From: Siphonodentalium dalli
Taxonomy: Eukaryota; Mollusca; Scaphopoda; Gadilida; Siphonodentaliidae
NCBI GenBank assembly: GCA_032622095.1
Contig: CP136064.1
Coordinates: forward strand, 252,406,484 to 252,470,483
Length of the DNA: 64,000 bases
Direction of reading: 5' to 3'
The notes beneath the pieces were generated by a model. It did not search any database. It was not told where the DNA came from and saw only the letters and a list, made by a program, of their open reading frames with translations. The position numbers and the translations under genes were made by a program. Shown here in pieces: positions 42,729 through 54,159 of the stretch (within the stretch, counting starts at the first letter, position 1; the number at the start of each line of letters is the position of its first letter).

Positions 42729-42889
42729 AAATAAGTTTTTTTCACTGATTTTGTTTGTGGATATCCACCTCATTTTGGACTATGCAGTTTAATTGGGAAC
42801 TTGAGAAAAACAAATTTCATTGGCACATAAATTTGTTTAAAGAAAACGGACGGACTTGCGATTCGCATTTCATCGAGCAAAATTACTGT

Positions 42890-42973
42890 TGTCAGAAGTG
42901 GGATTCGAACCCACGCCGGGAAGACCCGACTGCGACCTGAACGCAGCGCCTTAGACCACTCGGCCATCCTGAC
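42890..42973 (-). tRNA. tRNA-Leu(CAG), unit 32
   Basis: Consensus copy. Confidence 0.97.
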
Positions 42974-43248
42974 TACAGAAAGACTGCAACGGTATCCTGC
43001 TCAAAGTGAGACAATGGTATTGTGGATATATTTTAGTTCCCTTCTGGCTGTCGTTGCATTCTTAACGCACACATCCGATTGCTGATTTTTTGGTGGGTAT
43101 ATATATATGATAAATGTACGTGATTCTATATAGTTATATTATGGCTATTAAGTTTTCATAAACAGGCCTTCTTGGTCATAAAACATAATTTTATATTTTG
43201 TTTTCAAATCAGCGAAAATGCGTTATGAAGAGCACTGTTTTCATTACT

Positions 43249-43325
43249 GTCCCAGTAGCTCAGCGGATATATAGAGCGCTGGACTTCTAATCCAGAGGCC
43301 GTGCTTTCGATCCCCACCTGGGATG
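43249..43325 (+). tRNA. tRNA-Arg(TCT), unit 32, D-loop gain and broken T stem
   Basis: Two lesions: four extra bases in the D loop (GGATATATAGAGC for GGATAGAGC) and GTGCT for GTGGG in the T stem. The anticodon stem and TCT are intact. Probably a pseudogene. Confidence 0.6.
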
Positions 43326-43449
43326 CACAGATATTTTTAAATCTTGGAATCAAAATTCGGTCGTCGTGCCTTGCTGACCTGCAAAGCGATTGTTGACAAA
43401 CTGTTGAATAACGAATATAATGTCTTATAAAATGGTGTATTTATCGTAA

Positions 43450-43520
43450 GCGCCGCTGGTGTAGTGGTATCATGCAAGATTCCCATTCTTGCGACCCGGG
43501 TTCGATTCCCGGGCGGCGCA
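43450..43520 (+). tRNA. tRNA-Gly(CCC), unit 32
   Basis: The gene is consensus; the downstream C to T marker is present. Confidence 0.97.
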
Positions 43521-43630
43521 TATTTACTTTTTCAGTTAAATATGACAGGCCATAATTTAGCTGACATTTCTAATGGATTCAATTTTTAACAGAGGAATGT
43601 CATTTTAGAAAACCACCATTTTTACCATGG

Positions 43631-43702
43631 AGCAGAGTGGCGCAGTGGTAGCGTGCTGGGCCCATAACCCAGAGGTCCGAGGATCGAAACCTCGCTCTGC
43701 TA
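43631..43702 (+). tRNA. tRNA-iMet(CAT), unit 32
   Basis: Consensus copy. Confidence 0.97.
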
Positions 43703-43991
43703 ATATTTTCGTCAAGGGGAGAGGAAGGAAGAATTATCACTTTGTTTGAAAGTAAATACAGTAAGAATGTGCGTGTGTGTTTTAATGTTTATATTAAAAT
43801 ATGGTTTTATTTATTATTGCTAGCAAATTAAAAAAAAACGCTTCTTAAATGAATCGTGCACATGCATTTCAAGGGAGACTCGAAATGCATGACTTGTCCA
43901 GTCTATCGTTATAAAGTTCAAAGTCGCGTTGACTTCTCGACAACAAATGTGCTGGCTGCTCTAGAAGCTAAATTTGCGTTCATATCTCGCC

Positions 43992-44062
43992 GCATCGGTG
44001 GTTCAGTGGTAGAATGCTCGCCTGCCACGCGGGCGACCCGGGTTCGATTCCCGGCCGATGCA
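43992..44062 (+). tRNA. tRNA-Gly(GCC), unit 33
   Basis: Consensus copy; flank marker CTGG; upstream TCTAGA as in unit 32. Confidence 0.97.
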
Positions 44063-44223
44063 AAATAAGTTTTTTTCACTGATTTTGTTTGTGGATATCC
44101 ACCTCATTTTGGACTATGCAGTTTAATTGGGAACTTGAGAAAAACAAATTTCATTGGCACATAAATTTGTTTAAAGAAAACGGACGGACTTGCGATTCGC
44201 ATTTCATCGAGCAAAATTACTGT

Positions 44224-44307
44224 TGTCAGAAGTGGGATTCGAACCCACGCCGGGAAGACCCGACTGCGACCTGAACGCAGCGCCTTAGACCACTCGGCCA
44301 TCCTGAC
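44224..44307 (-). tRNA. tRNA-Leu(CAG), unit 33
   Basis: Consensus copy. Confidence 0.97.
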
Positions 44308-44582
44308 TACAGAAAGACTGCAACGGTATCCTGCTCAAAGTGAGACAATGGTATTGTGGATATATTTTAGTTCCCTTCTGGCTGTCGTTGCATTCTTAAC
44401 GCACACATCCGATTGCTGATTTTTTGGTGGGTATATATATATGATAAATGTACGTGATTCTATATAGTTATATTATGGCTATTAAGTTTTCATAAACAGG
44501 CCTTCTTGGTCATAAAACATAATTTTATATTTTGTTTTCAAATCAGCGAAAATGCGTTATGAAGAGCACTGTTTTCATTACT

Positions 44583-44655
44583 GTCCCAGTAGCTCAGCGG
44601 ATAGAGCGCTGGACTTCTAATCCAGAGGCCGTGGGTTCGATCCCCACCTGGGATG
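44583..44655 (+). tRNA. tRNA-Arg(TCT), unit 33
   Basis: Consensus copy. Confidence 0.97.
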
Positions 44656-44779
44656 CACAGATATTTTTAAATCTTGGAATCAAAATTCGGTCGTCGTGCC
44701 TTGCTGACCTGCAAAGCGATTGTTGACAAACTGTTGAATAACGAATATAATGTCTTATAAAATGGTGTATTTATCGTAA

Positions 44780-44850
44780 GCGCCGCTGGTGTAGTGGTAT
44801 CATGCAAGATTCCCATTCTTGCGACCCGGGTTCGATTCCCGGGCGGCGCA
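44780..44850 (+). tRNA. tRNA-Gly(CCC), unit 33
   Basis: Consensus copy. Confidence 0.97.
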
Positions 44851-44960
44851 TATCTACTTTTTCAGTTAAATATGACAGGCCATAATTTAGCTGACATTTC
44901 TAATGGATTCAATTTTTAACAGAGGAATGTCATTTTAGAAAACCACCATTTTTACCATGG

Positions 44961-45032
44961 AGCAGAGTGGCGCAGTGGTAGCGTGCTGGGCCCATAACCC
45001 AGAGGTCCGAGGATCGAAACCTCGCTCTGCTA
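44961..45032 (+). tRNA. tRNA-iMet(CAT), unit 33
   Basis: Consensus copy. Confidence 0.97.
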
Positions 45033-45321
45033 ATATTTTCGTCAAGGGGAGAGGAAGGAAGAATTATCACTTTGTTTGAAAGTAAATACAGTAAGAATGT
45101 GCGTGTGTGTTTTAATGTTTATATTAAAATACGGTTTTATTTATTATTGCTAGCAAATTAAAAAAAAACGCTTCTTAAATGAATCGTGCACATGCATTTC
45201 AAGGGAGACTCGAAATGCATGACTTGTCCAGTCTATCGTTATAAAGTTCAAAATCGCGTTGACTTCTCGACAACAAATGTGCTAGCTGCTCAAGAAGCTA
45301 AATTTGCGTTCATATCTCGCC

Positions 45322-45392
45322 GCATCGGTGGTTCAGTGGTAGAATGCTCGCCTGCCACGCGGGCGACCCGGGTTCGATTCCCGGCCGATGCA
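45322..45392 (+). tRNA. tRNA-Gly(GCC), unit 34
   Basis: The gene is consensus; flank marker CTAG; the terminator run is T8. Confidence 0.97.
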
Positions 45393-45553
45393 AAATAATT
45401 TTTTTTCACTGATTTTGTTTGTGGATATCCACCTCATTTTGGACTATGCAGTTTAATTGGGAACTTGAGAAAAACAAATTTCATTGGCACATAAATTTGT
45501 TTAAAGAAAACGGACGGACTTGCGATTCGCATTTCATCGAGCAAAATTACTGT

Positions 45554-45637
45554 TGTCAGAAGTGGGATTCGAACCCACGCCGGGAAGACCCGACTGCGAC
45601 CTGAACGCAGCGCCTTAGACCACTCGGCCATCCTGAC
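45554..45637 (-). tRNA. tRNA-Leu(CAG), unit 34
   Basis: Consensus copy. Confidence 0.97.
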
Positions 45638-45912
45638 TACAGAAAGACTGCAACGGTATCCTGCTCAAAGTGAGACAATGGTATTGTGGATATATTTTAG
45701 TTCCCTTCTGGCTGTCGTTGCATTCTTAACGCACACATCCGATTGCTGATTTTTTGGTGGGTATATATATATGATAAATGTACGTGATTCTATATAGTTA
45801 TATTATGGCTATTAAGTTTTCATAAACAGGCCTTCTTGGTCATAAAACATAATTTTATATTTTGTTTTCAAATCAGCGAAAATGCGTTATGAAGAGCACT
45901 GTTTTCATTACT

Positions 45913-45989
45913 GTCCCAGTAGCTCAGCGGATATATAGAGCGCTGGACTTCTAATCCAGAGGCCGTGGGTTCGATCCCCACCTGGGATG
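45913..45989 (+). tRNA. tRNA-Arg(TCT), unit 34, D-loop gain
   Basis: Same 4-bp D-loop gain as unit 32, but the T stem is intact. The larger D loop also widens the A box region. Confidence 0.75.
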
Positions 45990-46113
45990 CACAGATATTT
46001 TTAAATCTTGGAATCAAAATTCGGTCGTCGTGCCTTGCTGACCTGCAAAGCGATTGTTGACAAACTGTTGAATAACGAATATAATGTCTTATAAAATGGT
46101 GTATTTATCGTAA

Positions 46114-46184
46114 GCGCCGCTGGTGTAGTGGTATCATGCAAGATTCCCATTCTTGCGACCCGGGTTCGATTCCCGGGCGGCGCA
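46114..46184 (+). tRNA. tRNA-Gly(CCC), unit 34
   Basis: Consensus copy. Confidence 0.97.
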
Positions 46185-46294
46185 TATCTACTTTTTCAGT
46201 TAAATATGACAGGCCATAATTTAGCTGACATTTCTAATGGATTCAATTTTTAACAGAGGAATGTCATTTTAGAAAACCACCATTTTTACCATGG

Positions 46295-46366
46295 AGCAGA
46301 GTGGCGCAGTGGTAGCGTGCTGGGCCCATAACCCAGAGGTCCGAGGATCGAAACCTCGCTCTGCTA
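46295..46366 (+). tRNA. tRNA-iMet(CAT), unit 34
   Basis: Consensus copy. Confidence 0.97.
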
Positions 46367-46655
46367 ATATTTTCGTCAAGGGGAGAGGAAGGAAGAATTA
46401 TCACTTTGTTTGAAAGTAAATACAGTAAGAATGTGCGTGTGTGTTTTAATGTTTATATTAAAATACGGTTTTATTTATTATTGCTAGCAAATTAAAAAAA
46501 AACGCTTCTTAAATGAATCGTGCACATGCATTTCAAGGGAGACTCGAAATGCATGACTTGTCCAGTCTATCGTTATAAAGTTCAAAGTCGCGTTGACTTC
46601 TCGACAACAAATGTGCTAGCTGCTCAAGAAGCTAAATTTGCGTTCATATCTCGCC

Positions 46656-46726
46656 GCATCGGTGGTTCAGTGGTAGAATGCTCGCCTGCCACGCGGGCGA
46701 CCCGGGTTCGATTCCCGGCCGATGCA
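46656..46726 (+). tRNA. tRNA-Gly(GCC), unit 35
   Basis: Consensus copy; flank marker CTAG. Confidence 0.97.
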
Positions 46727-46887
46727 AAATAAGTTTTTTTCACTGATTTTGTTTGTGGATATCCACCTCATTTTGGACTATGCAGTTTAATTGGGAACTT
46801 GAGAAAAACTAATTTCATTGGCACATAAATTTGTTTAAAGAAAACGGACGGACTTGCGATTCGCATTTCATCGAGCAAAATTACTGT

Positions 46888-46971
46888 TGTCAGAAGTGGG
46901 ATTCGAACCCACGCCGGGAAGACCCGACTGCGACCTGAACGCAGCGCCTTAGACCACTCGGCCATCCTGAC
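46888..46971 (-). tRNA. tRNA-Leu(CAG), unit 35
   Basis: Consensus copy. Confidence 0.97.
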
Positions 46972-47246
46972 TACAGAAAGACTGCAACGGTATCCTGCTC
47001 AAAGTGAGACAATGGTATTGTGGATATATTTTAGTTCCCTTCTGGCTGTCGTTGCATTCTTAACGCACACATCCGATTGCTGATTTTTTGGTGGGTATAT
47101 ATATATGATAAATGTACGTGATTCTATATAGTTATATTATGGCTATTAAGTTTTCATAAACAGGCCTTCTTGGTCATAAAACATAATTTTATATTTTGTT
47201 TTCAAATCAGCGAAAATGCGTTATGAAGAGCACTGTTTTCATTACT

Positions 47247-47319
47247 GTCCCAGTAGCTCAGCGGATAGAGCGCTGGACTTCTAATCCAGAGGCCGTGGGT
47301 TCGATCCCCACCTGGGATG
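47247..47319 (+). tRNA. tRNA-Arg(TCT), unit 35
   Basis: Consensus copy. Confidence 0.97.
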
Positions 47320-47443
47320 CACAGATATTTTTAAATCTTGGAATCAAAATTCGGTCGTCGTGCCTTGCTGACCTGCAAAGCGATTGTTGACAAACTGTTG
47401 AATAACGAATATAATGTCTTATAAAATGGTGTATTTATCGTAA

Positions 47444-47514
47444 GCGCCGCTGGTGTAGTGGTATCATGCAAGATTCCCATTCTTGCGACCCGGGTTCGAT
47501 TCCCGGGCGGCGCA
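47444..47514 (+). tRNA. tRNA-Gly(CCC), unit 35
   Basis: Consensus copy. Confidence 0.97.
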
Positions 47515-47624
47515 TATCTACTTTTTCAGTTAAATATGACAGGCCATAATTTAGCTGACATTTCTAATGGATTCAATTTTTAACAGAGGAATGTCATTTT
47601 AGAAAACCACCATTTTTACCATGG

Positions 47625-47696
47625 AGCAGAGTGGCGCAGTGGTAGCGTGCTGGGCCCATAACCCAGAGGTCCGAGGATCGAAACCTCGCTCTGCTA
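47625..47696 (+). tRNA. tRNA-iMet(CAT), unit 35
   Basis: Consensus copy. Confidence 0.97.
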
Positions 47697-47985
47697 ATAT
47701 TTTCGTCAAGGGGAGAGGAAGGAAGAATTATCACTTTGTTTGAAAGTAAATACAGTAAGAATGTGCGTGTGTGTTTTAATGTTTATATTAAAATATGGTT
47801 TTATTTATTATTGCTAGCAAATTAAAAAAAAACGCTTCTTAAATGAATCGTGCACATGCATTTCAAGGGAGACTCGAAATGCATGACTTGTCCAGTCTAT
47901 CGTTATAAAGTTCAAAGTCGCGTTGACTTCTCGACAACAAATGTGCTAGCTGCTCAAGAAGCTAAATTTGCGTTCATATCTCGCC

Positions 47986-48056
47986 GCATCGGTGGTTCAG
48001 TGGTAGAATGCTCGCCTGCCACGCGGGCGACCCGGGTTCGATTCCCGGCCGATGCA
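47986..48056 (+). tRNA. tRNA-Gly(GCC), unit 36
   Basis: Consensus copy; flank marker CTAG. Confidence 0.97.
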
Positions 48057-48217
48057 AAATAAGTTTTTTTCACTGATTTTGTTTGTGGATATCCACCTCA
48101 TTTTGGACTATGCAGTTTAATTGGGAACTTGAGAAAAACAAATTTCATTGGCACATAAATTTGTTTAAAGAAAACGGACGGACTTGCGATTCGCATTTCA
48201 TCGAGCAAAATTACTGT

Positions 48218-48301
48218 TGTCAGAAGTGGGATTCGAACCCACGCCGGGAAGACCCGACTGCGACCTGAACGCAGCGCCTTAGACCACTCGGCCATACTGA
48301 C
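48218..48301 (-). tRNA. tRNA-Leu(CAG), unit 36, acceptor mismatch
   Basis: G6 to T (gene strand) turns a G-T wobble in the acceptor into T-T. The change is shared with units 42, 45 and 47. Confidence 0.88.
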
Positions 48302-48576
48302 TACAGAAAGACTGCAACGGTATCCTGCTCAAAGTGAGACAATGGTATTGTGGATATATTTTAGTTCCCTTCTGGCTGTCGTTGCATTCTTAACGCACAC
48401 ATCCGATTGCTGATTTTTTGGTGGGTATATATATATGATAAATGTACGTGATTCTATATAGTTATATTATGGCTATTAAGTTTTCATAAACAGGCCTTCT
48501 TGGTCATAAAACATAATTTTATATTTTGTTTTCAAATCAGCGAAAATGCGTTATGAAGAGCACTGTTTTCATTACT

Positions 48577-48649
48577 GTCCCAGTAGCTCAGCGGATAGAG
48601 CGCTGGACTTCTAATCCAGAGGCCGTGGGTTCGATCCCCACCTGGGATG
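48577..48649 (+). tRNA. tRNA-Arg(TCT), unit 36
   Basis: Consensus copy. Confidence 0.97.
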
Positions 48650-48773
48650 CACAGATATTTTTAAATCTTGGAATCAAAATTCGGTCGTCGTGCCTTGCTG
48701 ACCTGCAAAGCGATTGTTGACAAACTGTTGAATAACGAATATAATGTCTTATAAAATGGTGTATTTATCGTAA

Positions 48774-48844
48774 GCGCCGCTGGTGTAGTGGTATCATGCA
48801 AGATTCCCATTCTTGCGACCCGGGTTCGATTCCCGGGCGGCGCA
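48774..48844 (+). tRNA. tRNA-Gly(CCC), unit 36
   Basis: Consensus copy. Confidence 0.97.
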
Positions 48845-48954
48845 TATCTACTTTTTCAGTTAAATATGACAGGCCATAATTTAGCTGACATTTCTAATGG
48901 ATTCAATTTTTAACAGAGGAATGTCATTTTAGAAAACCACCATTTTTACCATGG

Positions 48955-49028
48955 AGCACAGTGGCGCAGTGGTAGCGTGCTGGGCCCATTTAACCCAGAG
49001 GTCCGAGGATCGAAACCTCGCTCTGCTA
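48955..49028 (+). tRNA. tRNA-iMet(CAT), unit 36, 9-nt anticodon loop
   Basis: Two extra T enlarge the anticodon loop from CCCATAA to CCCATTTAA, and G5 to C breaks an acceptor pair. A 9-nt loop is not expected to work in the P site. Probably a pseudogene. Confidence 0.65.
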
Positions 49029-49317
49029 ATATTTTCGTCAAGGGGAGAGGAAGGAAGAATTATCACTTTGTTTGAAAGTAAATACAGTAAGAATGTGCGT
49101 GTGTGTTTTAATGTTTATATTAAAATATGGTTTTATTTATTATTGCTAGCAAATTAAAAAAAAACGCTTCTTAAATGAATCGTGCACATGCATTTCAAGG
49201 GAGACTCGAAATGCATGACTTGTCCAGTCTATCGTTATAATGTTCAAAGTCGCGTTGACTTCTCGACAACAAATGTGCTAGCTGCTCAAGAAGCTAAATT
49301 TGCGTTCATATCTCGCC

Positions 49318-49388
49318 GCATCGGTGGTTCAGTGGTAGAATGCTCGCCTGCCACGCGGGCGACCCGGGTTCCACTCCCGGCCGATGCA
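49318..49388 (+). tRNA. tRNA-Gly(GCC), unit 37, T-loop changes
   Basis: T loop TTCGATT reads TTCCACT, two changes that spoil the B box core. Stems and anticodon are intact. Flank marker CTAG. Confidence 0.8.
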
Positions 49389-49549
49389 AAATAAGTTTTT
49401 TTCACTGATTTTGTTTGTGGATATCCACCTCATTTTGGACTATGCAGTTTAATTGGGAACTTGAGAAAAACAAATTTCATTGGCACATAAATTTGTTTAA
49501 AGAAAACGGACGGACTTGCGATTCGCATTTCATCGAGCAAAATTACTGT

Positions 49550-49633
49550 TGTCAGAAGTGGGATTCGAACCCACGCCGGGAAGACCCGACTGCGACCTGA
49601 ACGCAGCGCCTTAGACCACTCGGCCATCCTGAC
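49550..49633 (-). tRNA. tRNA-Leu(CAG), unit 37
   Basis: Consensus copy. Confidence 0.97.
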
Positions 49634-49908
49634 TACAGAAAGACTGCAACGGTATCCTGCTCAAAGTGAGACAATGGTATTGTGGATATATTTTAGTTCC
49701 CTTCTGGCTGTCGTTGCATTCTTAACGCACACATCCGATTGCTGATTTTTTGGTGGGTATATATATATGATAAATGTACGTGATTCTATATAGTTATATT
49801 ATGGCTATTAAGTTTTCATAAACAGGCCTTCTTGGTCATAAAACATAATTTTATATTTTGTTTTCAAATCAGCGAAAATGCGTTATGAAGAGCACTGTTT
49901 TCATTACT

Positions 49909-49981
49909 GTCCCAGTAGCTCAGCGGATAGAGCGCTGGACTTCTAATCCAGAGGCCGTGGGTTCGATCCCCACCTGGGATG
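49909..49981 (+). tRNA. tRNA-Arg(TCT), unit 37
   Basis: Consensus copy. Confidence 0.97.
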
Positions 49982-50105
49982 CACAGATATTTTTAAATCT
50001 TGGAATCAAAATTCGGTCGTCGTGCCTTGCTGACCTGCAAAGCGATTGTTGACAAACTGTTGAATAACGAATATAATGTCTTATAAAATGGTGTATTTAT
50101 CGTAA

Positions 50106-50176
50106 GCGCCGCTGGTGTAGTGGTATCATGCAAGATTCCCATTCTTGCGACCCGGGTTCGATTCCCGGGCGGCGCA
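50106..50176 (+). tRNA. tRNA-Gly(CCC), unit 37
   Basis: Consensus copy. Confidence 0.97.
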
Positions 50177-50286
50177 TATCTACTTTTTCAGTTAAATATG
50201 ACAGGCCATAATTTAGCTGACATTTCTAATGGATTCAATTTTTAACAGAGGAATGTCATTTTAGAAAACCACCATTTTTACCATGG

Positions 50287-50358
50287 AGCAGAGTGGCGCA
50301 GTGGTAGCGTGCTGGGCCCATAACCCAGAGGTCCGAGGATCGAAACCTCGCTCTGCTA
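50287..50358 (+). tRNA. tRNA-iMet(CAT), unit 37
   Basis: Consensus copy. Confidence 0.97.
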
Positions 50359-50647
50359 ATATTTTCGTCAAGGGGAGAGGAAGGAAGAATTATCACTTTG
50401 TTTGAAAGTAAATACAGTAAGAATGTGCGTGTGTGTTTTAATGTTTATATTAAAATATGGTTTTATTTATTATTGCTAGCAAATTAAAAAAAAACGCTTC
50501 TTAAATGAATCGTGCACATGCATTTCAAGGGAGACTCGAAATGCATGACTTGTCCAGTCTATCGTTATAAAGTTCAAAGTCGCGTTGACTTCTCGACAAC
50601 AAATGTGCTGGCTGCTCAAGAAGCTAAATTTGCGTTCATATCTCGCC

Positions 50648-50718
50648 GCATCGGTGGTTCAGTGGTAGAATGCTCGCCTGCCACGCGGGCGACCCGGGTT
50701 CGATTCCCGGCCGATGCA
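50648..50718 (+). tRNA. tRNA-Gly(GCC), unit 38
   Basis: Consensus copy; flank marker CTGG. Confidence 0.97.
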
Positions 50719-50879
50719 AAATAAGTTTTTTTCACTGATTTTGTTTGTGGATATCCACCTCATTTTGGACTATGCAGTTTAATTGGGAACTTGAGAAAAA
50801 CAAATTTCATTGGCACATAAATTTGTTTAAAGAAAACGGACGGACTTGCGATTCGCATTTCATCGAGCAAAATTACTGT

Positions 50880-50963
50880 TGTCAGAAGTGGGATTCGAAC
50901 CCACGCCGGGAAGAACCGACTGCGACCTGAACGCAGCGCCTTAGACCACTCGGCCATCCTGAC
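50880..50963 (-). tRNA. tRNA-Leu(CAG), unit 38, variable-arm mismatch
   Basis: G to T (gene strand) loses one pair at the tip of the variable arm; probably mild. Confidence 0.93.
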
Positions 50964-51238
50964 TACAGAAAGACTGCAACGGTATCCTGCTCAAAGTGAG
51001 ACAATGGTATTGTGGATATATTTTAGTTCCCTTCTGGCTGTCGTTGCATTCTTAACGCACACATCCGATTGCTGATTTTTTGGTGGGTATATATATATGA
51101 TAAATGTACGTGATTCTATATAGTTATATTATGGCTATTAAGTTTTCATAAACAGGCCTTCTTGGTCATAAAACATAATTTTATATTTTGTTTTCAAATC
51201 AGCGAAAATGCGTTATGAAGAGCACTGTTTTCATTACT

Positions 51239-51311
51239 GTCCCAGTAGCTCAGCGGATAGAGCGCTGGACTTCTAATCCAGAGGCCGTGGGTTCGATCCC
51301 CACCTGGGATG
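51239..51311 (+). tRNA. tRNA-Arg(TCT), unit 38
   Basis: Consensus copy. Confidence 0.97.
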
Positions 51312-51435
51312 CACAGATATTTTTAAATCTTGGAATCAAAATTCGGTCGTCGTGCCTTGCTGACCTGCAAAGCGATTGTTGACAAACTGTTGAATAACGA
51401 ATATAATGTCTTATAAAATGGTGTATTTATCGTAA

Positions 51436-51506
51436 GCGCCGCTGGTGTAGTGGTATCATGCAAGATTCCCATTCTTGCGACCCGGGTTCGATTCCCGGGC
51501 GGCGCA
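51436..51506 (+). tRNA. tRNA-Gly(CCC), unit 38
   Basis: Consensus copy. Confidence 0.97.
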
Positions 51507-51616
51507 TATCTACTTTTTCAGTTAAATATGACAGGCCATAATTTAGCTGACATTTCTAATGGATTCAATTTTTAACAGAGGAATGTCATTTTAGAAAACC
51601 ACCATTTTTACCATGG

Positions 51617-51688
51617 AGCAGAGTGGCGCAGTGGTAGCGTGCTGGGCCCATAACCCAGAGGTCCGAGGATCGAAACCTCGCTCTGCTA
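51617..51688 (+). tRNA. tRNA-iMet(CAT), unit 38
   Basis: Consensus copy. Confidence 0.97.
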
Positions 51689-51977
51689 ATATTTTCGTCA
51701 AGGGGAGAGGAAGGAAGAATTATCACTTTGTTTGAAAGTAAATACAGTAAGAATGTGCGTGTGTGTTTTAATGTTTATATTAAAATATGGTTTTATTTAT
51801 TATTGCTAGCAAATTAAAAAAAAACGCTTCTTAAATGAATCGTGCACATGCATTTCAAGGGAGACTCGAAATGCATGACTTGTCCAGTCTATCGTTATAA
51901 AGTTCAAAGTCGCGTTGACTTCTCGACAACAAATGTGCTGGCTGCTCAAGAAGCTAAATTTGCGTTCATATCTCGCC

Positions 51978-52048
51978 GCATCGGTGGTTCAGTGGTAGAA
52001 TGCTCGCCTGCCACGCGGGCGACCCGGGTTCGATTCCCGGCCGATGCA
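51978..52048 (+). tRNA. tRNA-Gly(GCC), unit 39
   Basis: Consensus copy; flank marker CTGG. Confidence 0.97.
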
Positions 52049-52209
52049 AAATAAGTTTTTTTCACTGATTTTGTTTGTGGATATCCACCTCATTTTGGAC
52101 TATGCAGTTTAATTGGGAACTTGAGAAAAACAAATTTAATTGGCACATAAATTTGTTTAAAGAAAACGGACGGACTTGCGATTCGCATTTCATCGAGCAA
52201 AATTACTGT

Positions 52210-52293
52210 TGTCAGAAGTGGGATTCGAACCCACGCCGGGAAGACCCGACTGCGACCTGAACGCAGCGCCTTAGACCACTCGGCCATCCTGAC
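52210..52293 (-). tRNA. tRNA-Leu(CAG), unit 39
   Basis: Consensus copy; two substitutions lie in the spacer toward Arg. Confidence 0.97.
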
Positions 52294-52568
52294 TACAGAA
52301 AGACTGCAACGGTATCCTGCTCAAAGTGAGACAATGGTATTGTGGATATATTTTAGATCCATTCTGGCTGTCGTTGCATTCTTAACGCACACATCCGATT
52401 GCTGATTTTTTGGTGGGTATATATATATGATAAATGTACGTGATTCTATATAGTTATATTATGGCTATTAAGTTTTCATAAACAGGCCTTCTTGGTCATA
52501 AAACATAATTTTATATTTTGTTTTCAAATCAGCGAAAATGCGTTATGAAGAGCACTGTTTTCATTACT

Positions 52569-52641
52569 GTCCCAGTAGCTCAGCGGATAGAGCGCTGGAC
52601 TTCTAATCCAGAGGCCGTGGGTTCGATCCCCACCTGGGATG
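52569..52641 (+). tRNA. tRNA-Arg(TCT), unit 39
   Basis: Consensus copy. Confidence 0.97.
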
Positions 52642-52765
52642 CACAGATATTTTTAAATCTTGGAATCAAAATTCGGTCGTCGTGCCTTGCTGACCTGCAA
52701 AGCGATTGTTGACAAACTGTTGAATAACGAATATAATGTCTTATAAAATGGTGTATTTATCGTAA

Positions 52766-52836
52766 GCGCCGCTGGTGTAGTGGTATCATGCAAGATTCCC
52801 ATTCTTGCGACCCGGGTTCGATTCCCGGGCGGCGCA
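52766..52836 (+). tRNA. tRNA-Gly(CCC), unit 39
   Basis: Consensus copy. Confidence 0.97.
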
Positions 52837-52946
52837 TATCTACTTTTTCAGTTAAATATGACAGGCCATAATTTAGCTGACATTTCTAATGGATTCAATT
52901 TTTAACAGAGGAATGTCATTTTAGAAAACCACCATTTTTACCATGG

Positions 52947-53018
52947 AGCAGAGTGGCGCAGTGGTAGCGTGCTGGGCCCATAACCCAGAGGTCCGAGGAT
53001 CGAAACCTCGCTCTGCTA
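52947..53018 (+). tRNA. tRNA-iMet(CAT), unit 39
   Basis: Consensus copy. Confidence 0.97.
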
Positions 53019-53307
53019 ATATTTTCGTCAAGGGGAGAGGAAGGAAGAATTATCACTTTGTTTGAAAGTAAATACAGTAAGAATGTGCGTGTGTGTTTTA
53101 ATGTTTATATTAAAATATGGTTTTATTTATTATTGCTAGCAAATTAAAAAAAAACGCTTCTTAAATGAATCGTGCACATGCATTTCAAGGGAGACTCGAA
53201 ATGCATGACTTGTCCAGTCTATCGTTATAAAGTTCAAAGTCGCGTTGACTTCTCGACAACAAATGTGCTGGCTGCTCAAGAAGCTAAATTTGCGTTCATA
53301 TCTCGCC

Positions 53308-53378
53308 GCATCGGTGGTTCAGTGGTAGAATGCTCGCCTGCCACGCGGGCGACCCGGGTTCGATTCCCGGCCGATGCA
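53308..53378 (+). tRNA. tRNA-Gly(GCC), unit 40
   Basis: Consensus copy; flank marker CTGG. Confidence 0.97.
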
Positions 53379-53539
53379 AAATAAGTTTTTTTCACTGATT
53401 TTGTTTGTGGATATCCACCTCATTTTAGACTATGCAGTTTAATTGGGAACTTGAGAAAAACAAATTTCATTGGCACATAAATTTGTTTAAAGAAAACGGA
53501 CGGACTTGCGATTCGCATTTCATCGAGCAAAATTACTGT

Positions 53540-53623
53540 TGTCAGAAGTGGGATTCGAACCCACGCCGGGAAGACCCGACTGCGACCTGAACGCAGCGCC
53601 TTAGACCACTCGGCCATCCTGAC
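53540..53623 (-). tRNA. tRNA-Leu(CAG), unit 40
   Basis: The gene is consensus; 7 bp are missing from its 5' flank in the Leu-Arg spacer. Confidence 0.97.
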
Positions 53624-53891
53624 TACAGAAAGACTGCAACGGTATCCTGCTCAAAGTGAGTATTGTGGATATATTTTAGTTCCCTTCTGGCTGTCGTTGC
53701 ATTCTTAACGCACACATCCGATTGCTGATTTTTTGGTGGGTATATATATATGATAAATGTACGTGATTCTATATAGTTATATTATGGCTATTAAGTTTTC
53801 ATAAACAGGCCTTCTTGGTCATAAAACATAATTTTATATTTTGTTTTAAAATCAGCGAAAATGCGTTATGAAGAGCACTGTTTTCATTACT

Positions 53892-53964
53892 GTCCCAGTA
53901 GCTCAGCGGATAGAGCGCTGGACTTCTAATCCAGAGGCCGTGGGTTCGATCCCCACCTGGGATG
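53892..53964 (+). tRNA. tRNA-Arg(TCT), unit 40
   Basis: Consensus copy. Confidence 0.97.
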
Positions 53965-54088
53965 CACAGATATTTTTAAATCTTGGAATCAAAATTCGGT
54001 CGTCGTGCCTTGCTGACCTGCAAAGCGATTGTTGACAAACTGTTGAATAACGAATATAATGTCTTATAAAATGGTGTATTTATCGTAA

Positions 54089-54159
54089 GCGCCGCTGGTG
54101 TAGTGGTATCATGCAAGATTCCCATTCTTGCGACCCGGGTTCGATTCCCGGGCGGCGCA
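54089..54159 (+). tRNA. tRNA-Gly(CCC), unit 40
   Basis: Consensus copy. Confidence 0.97.
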
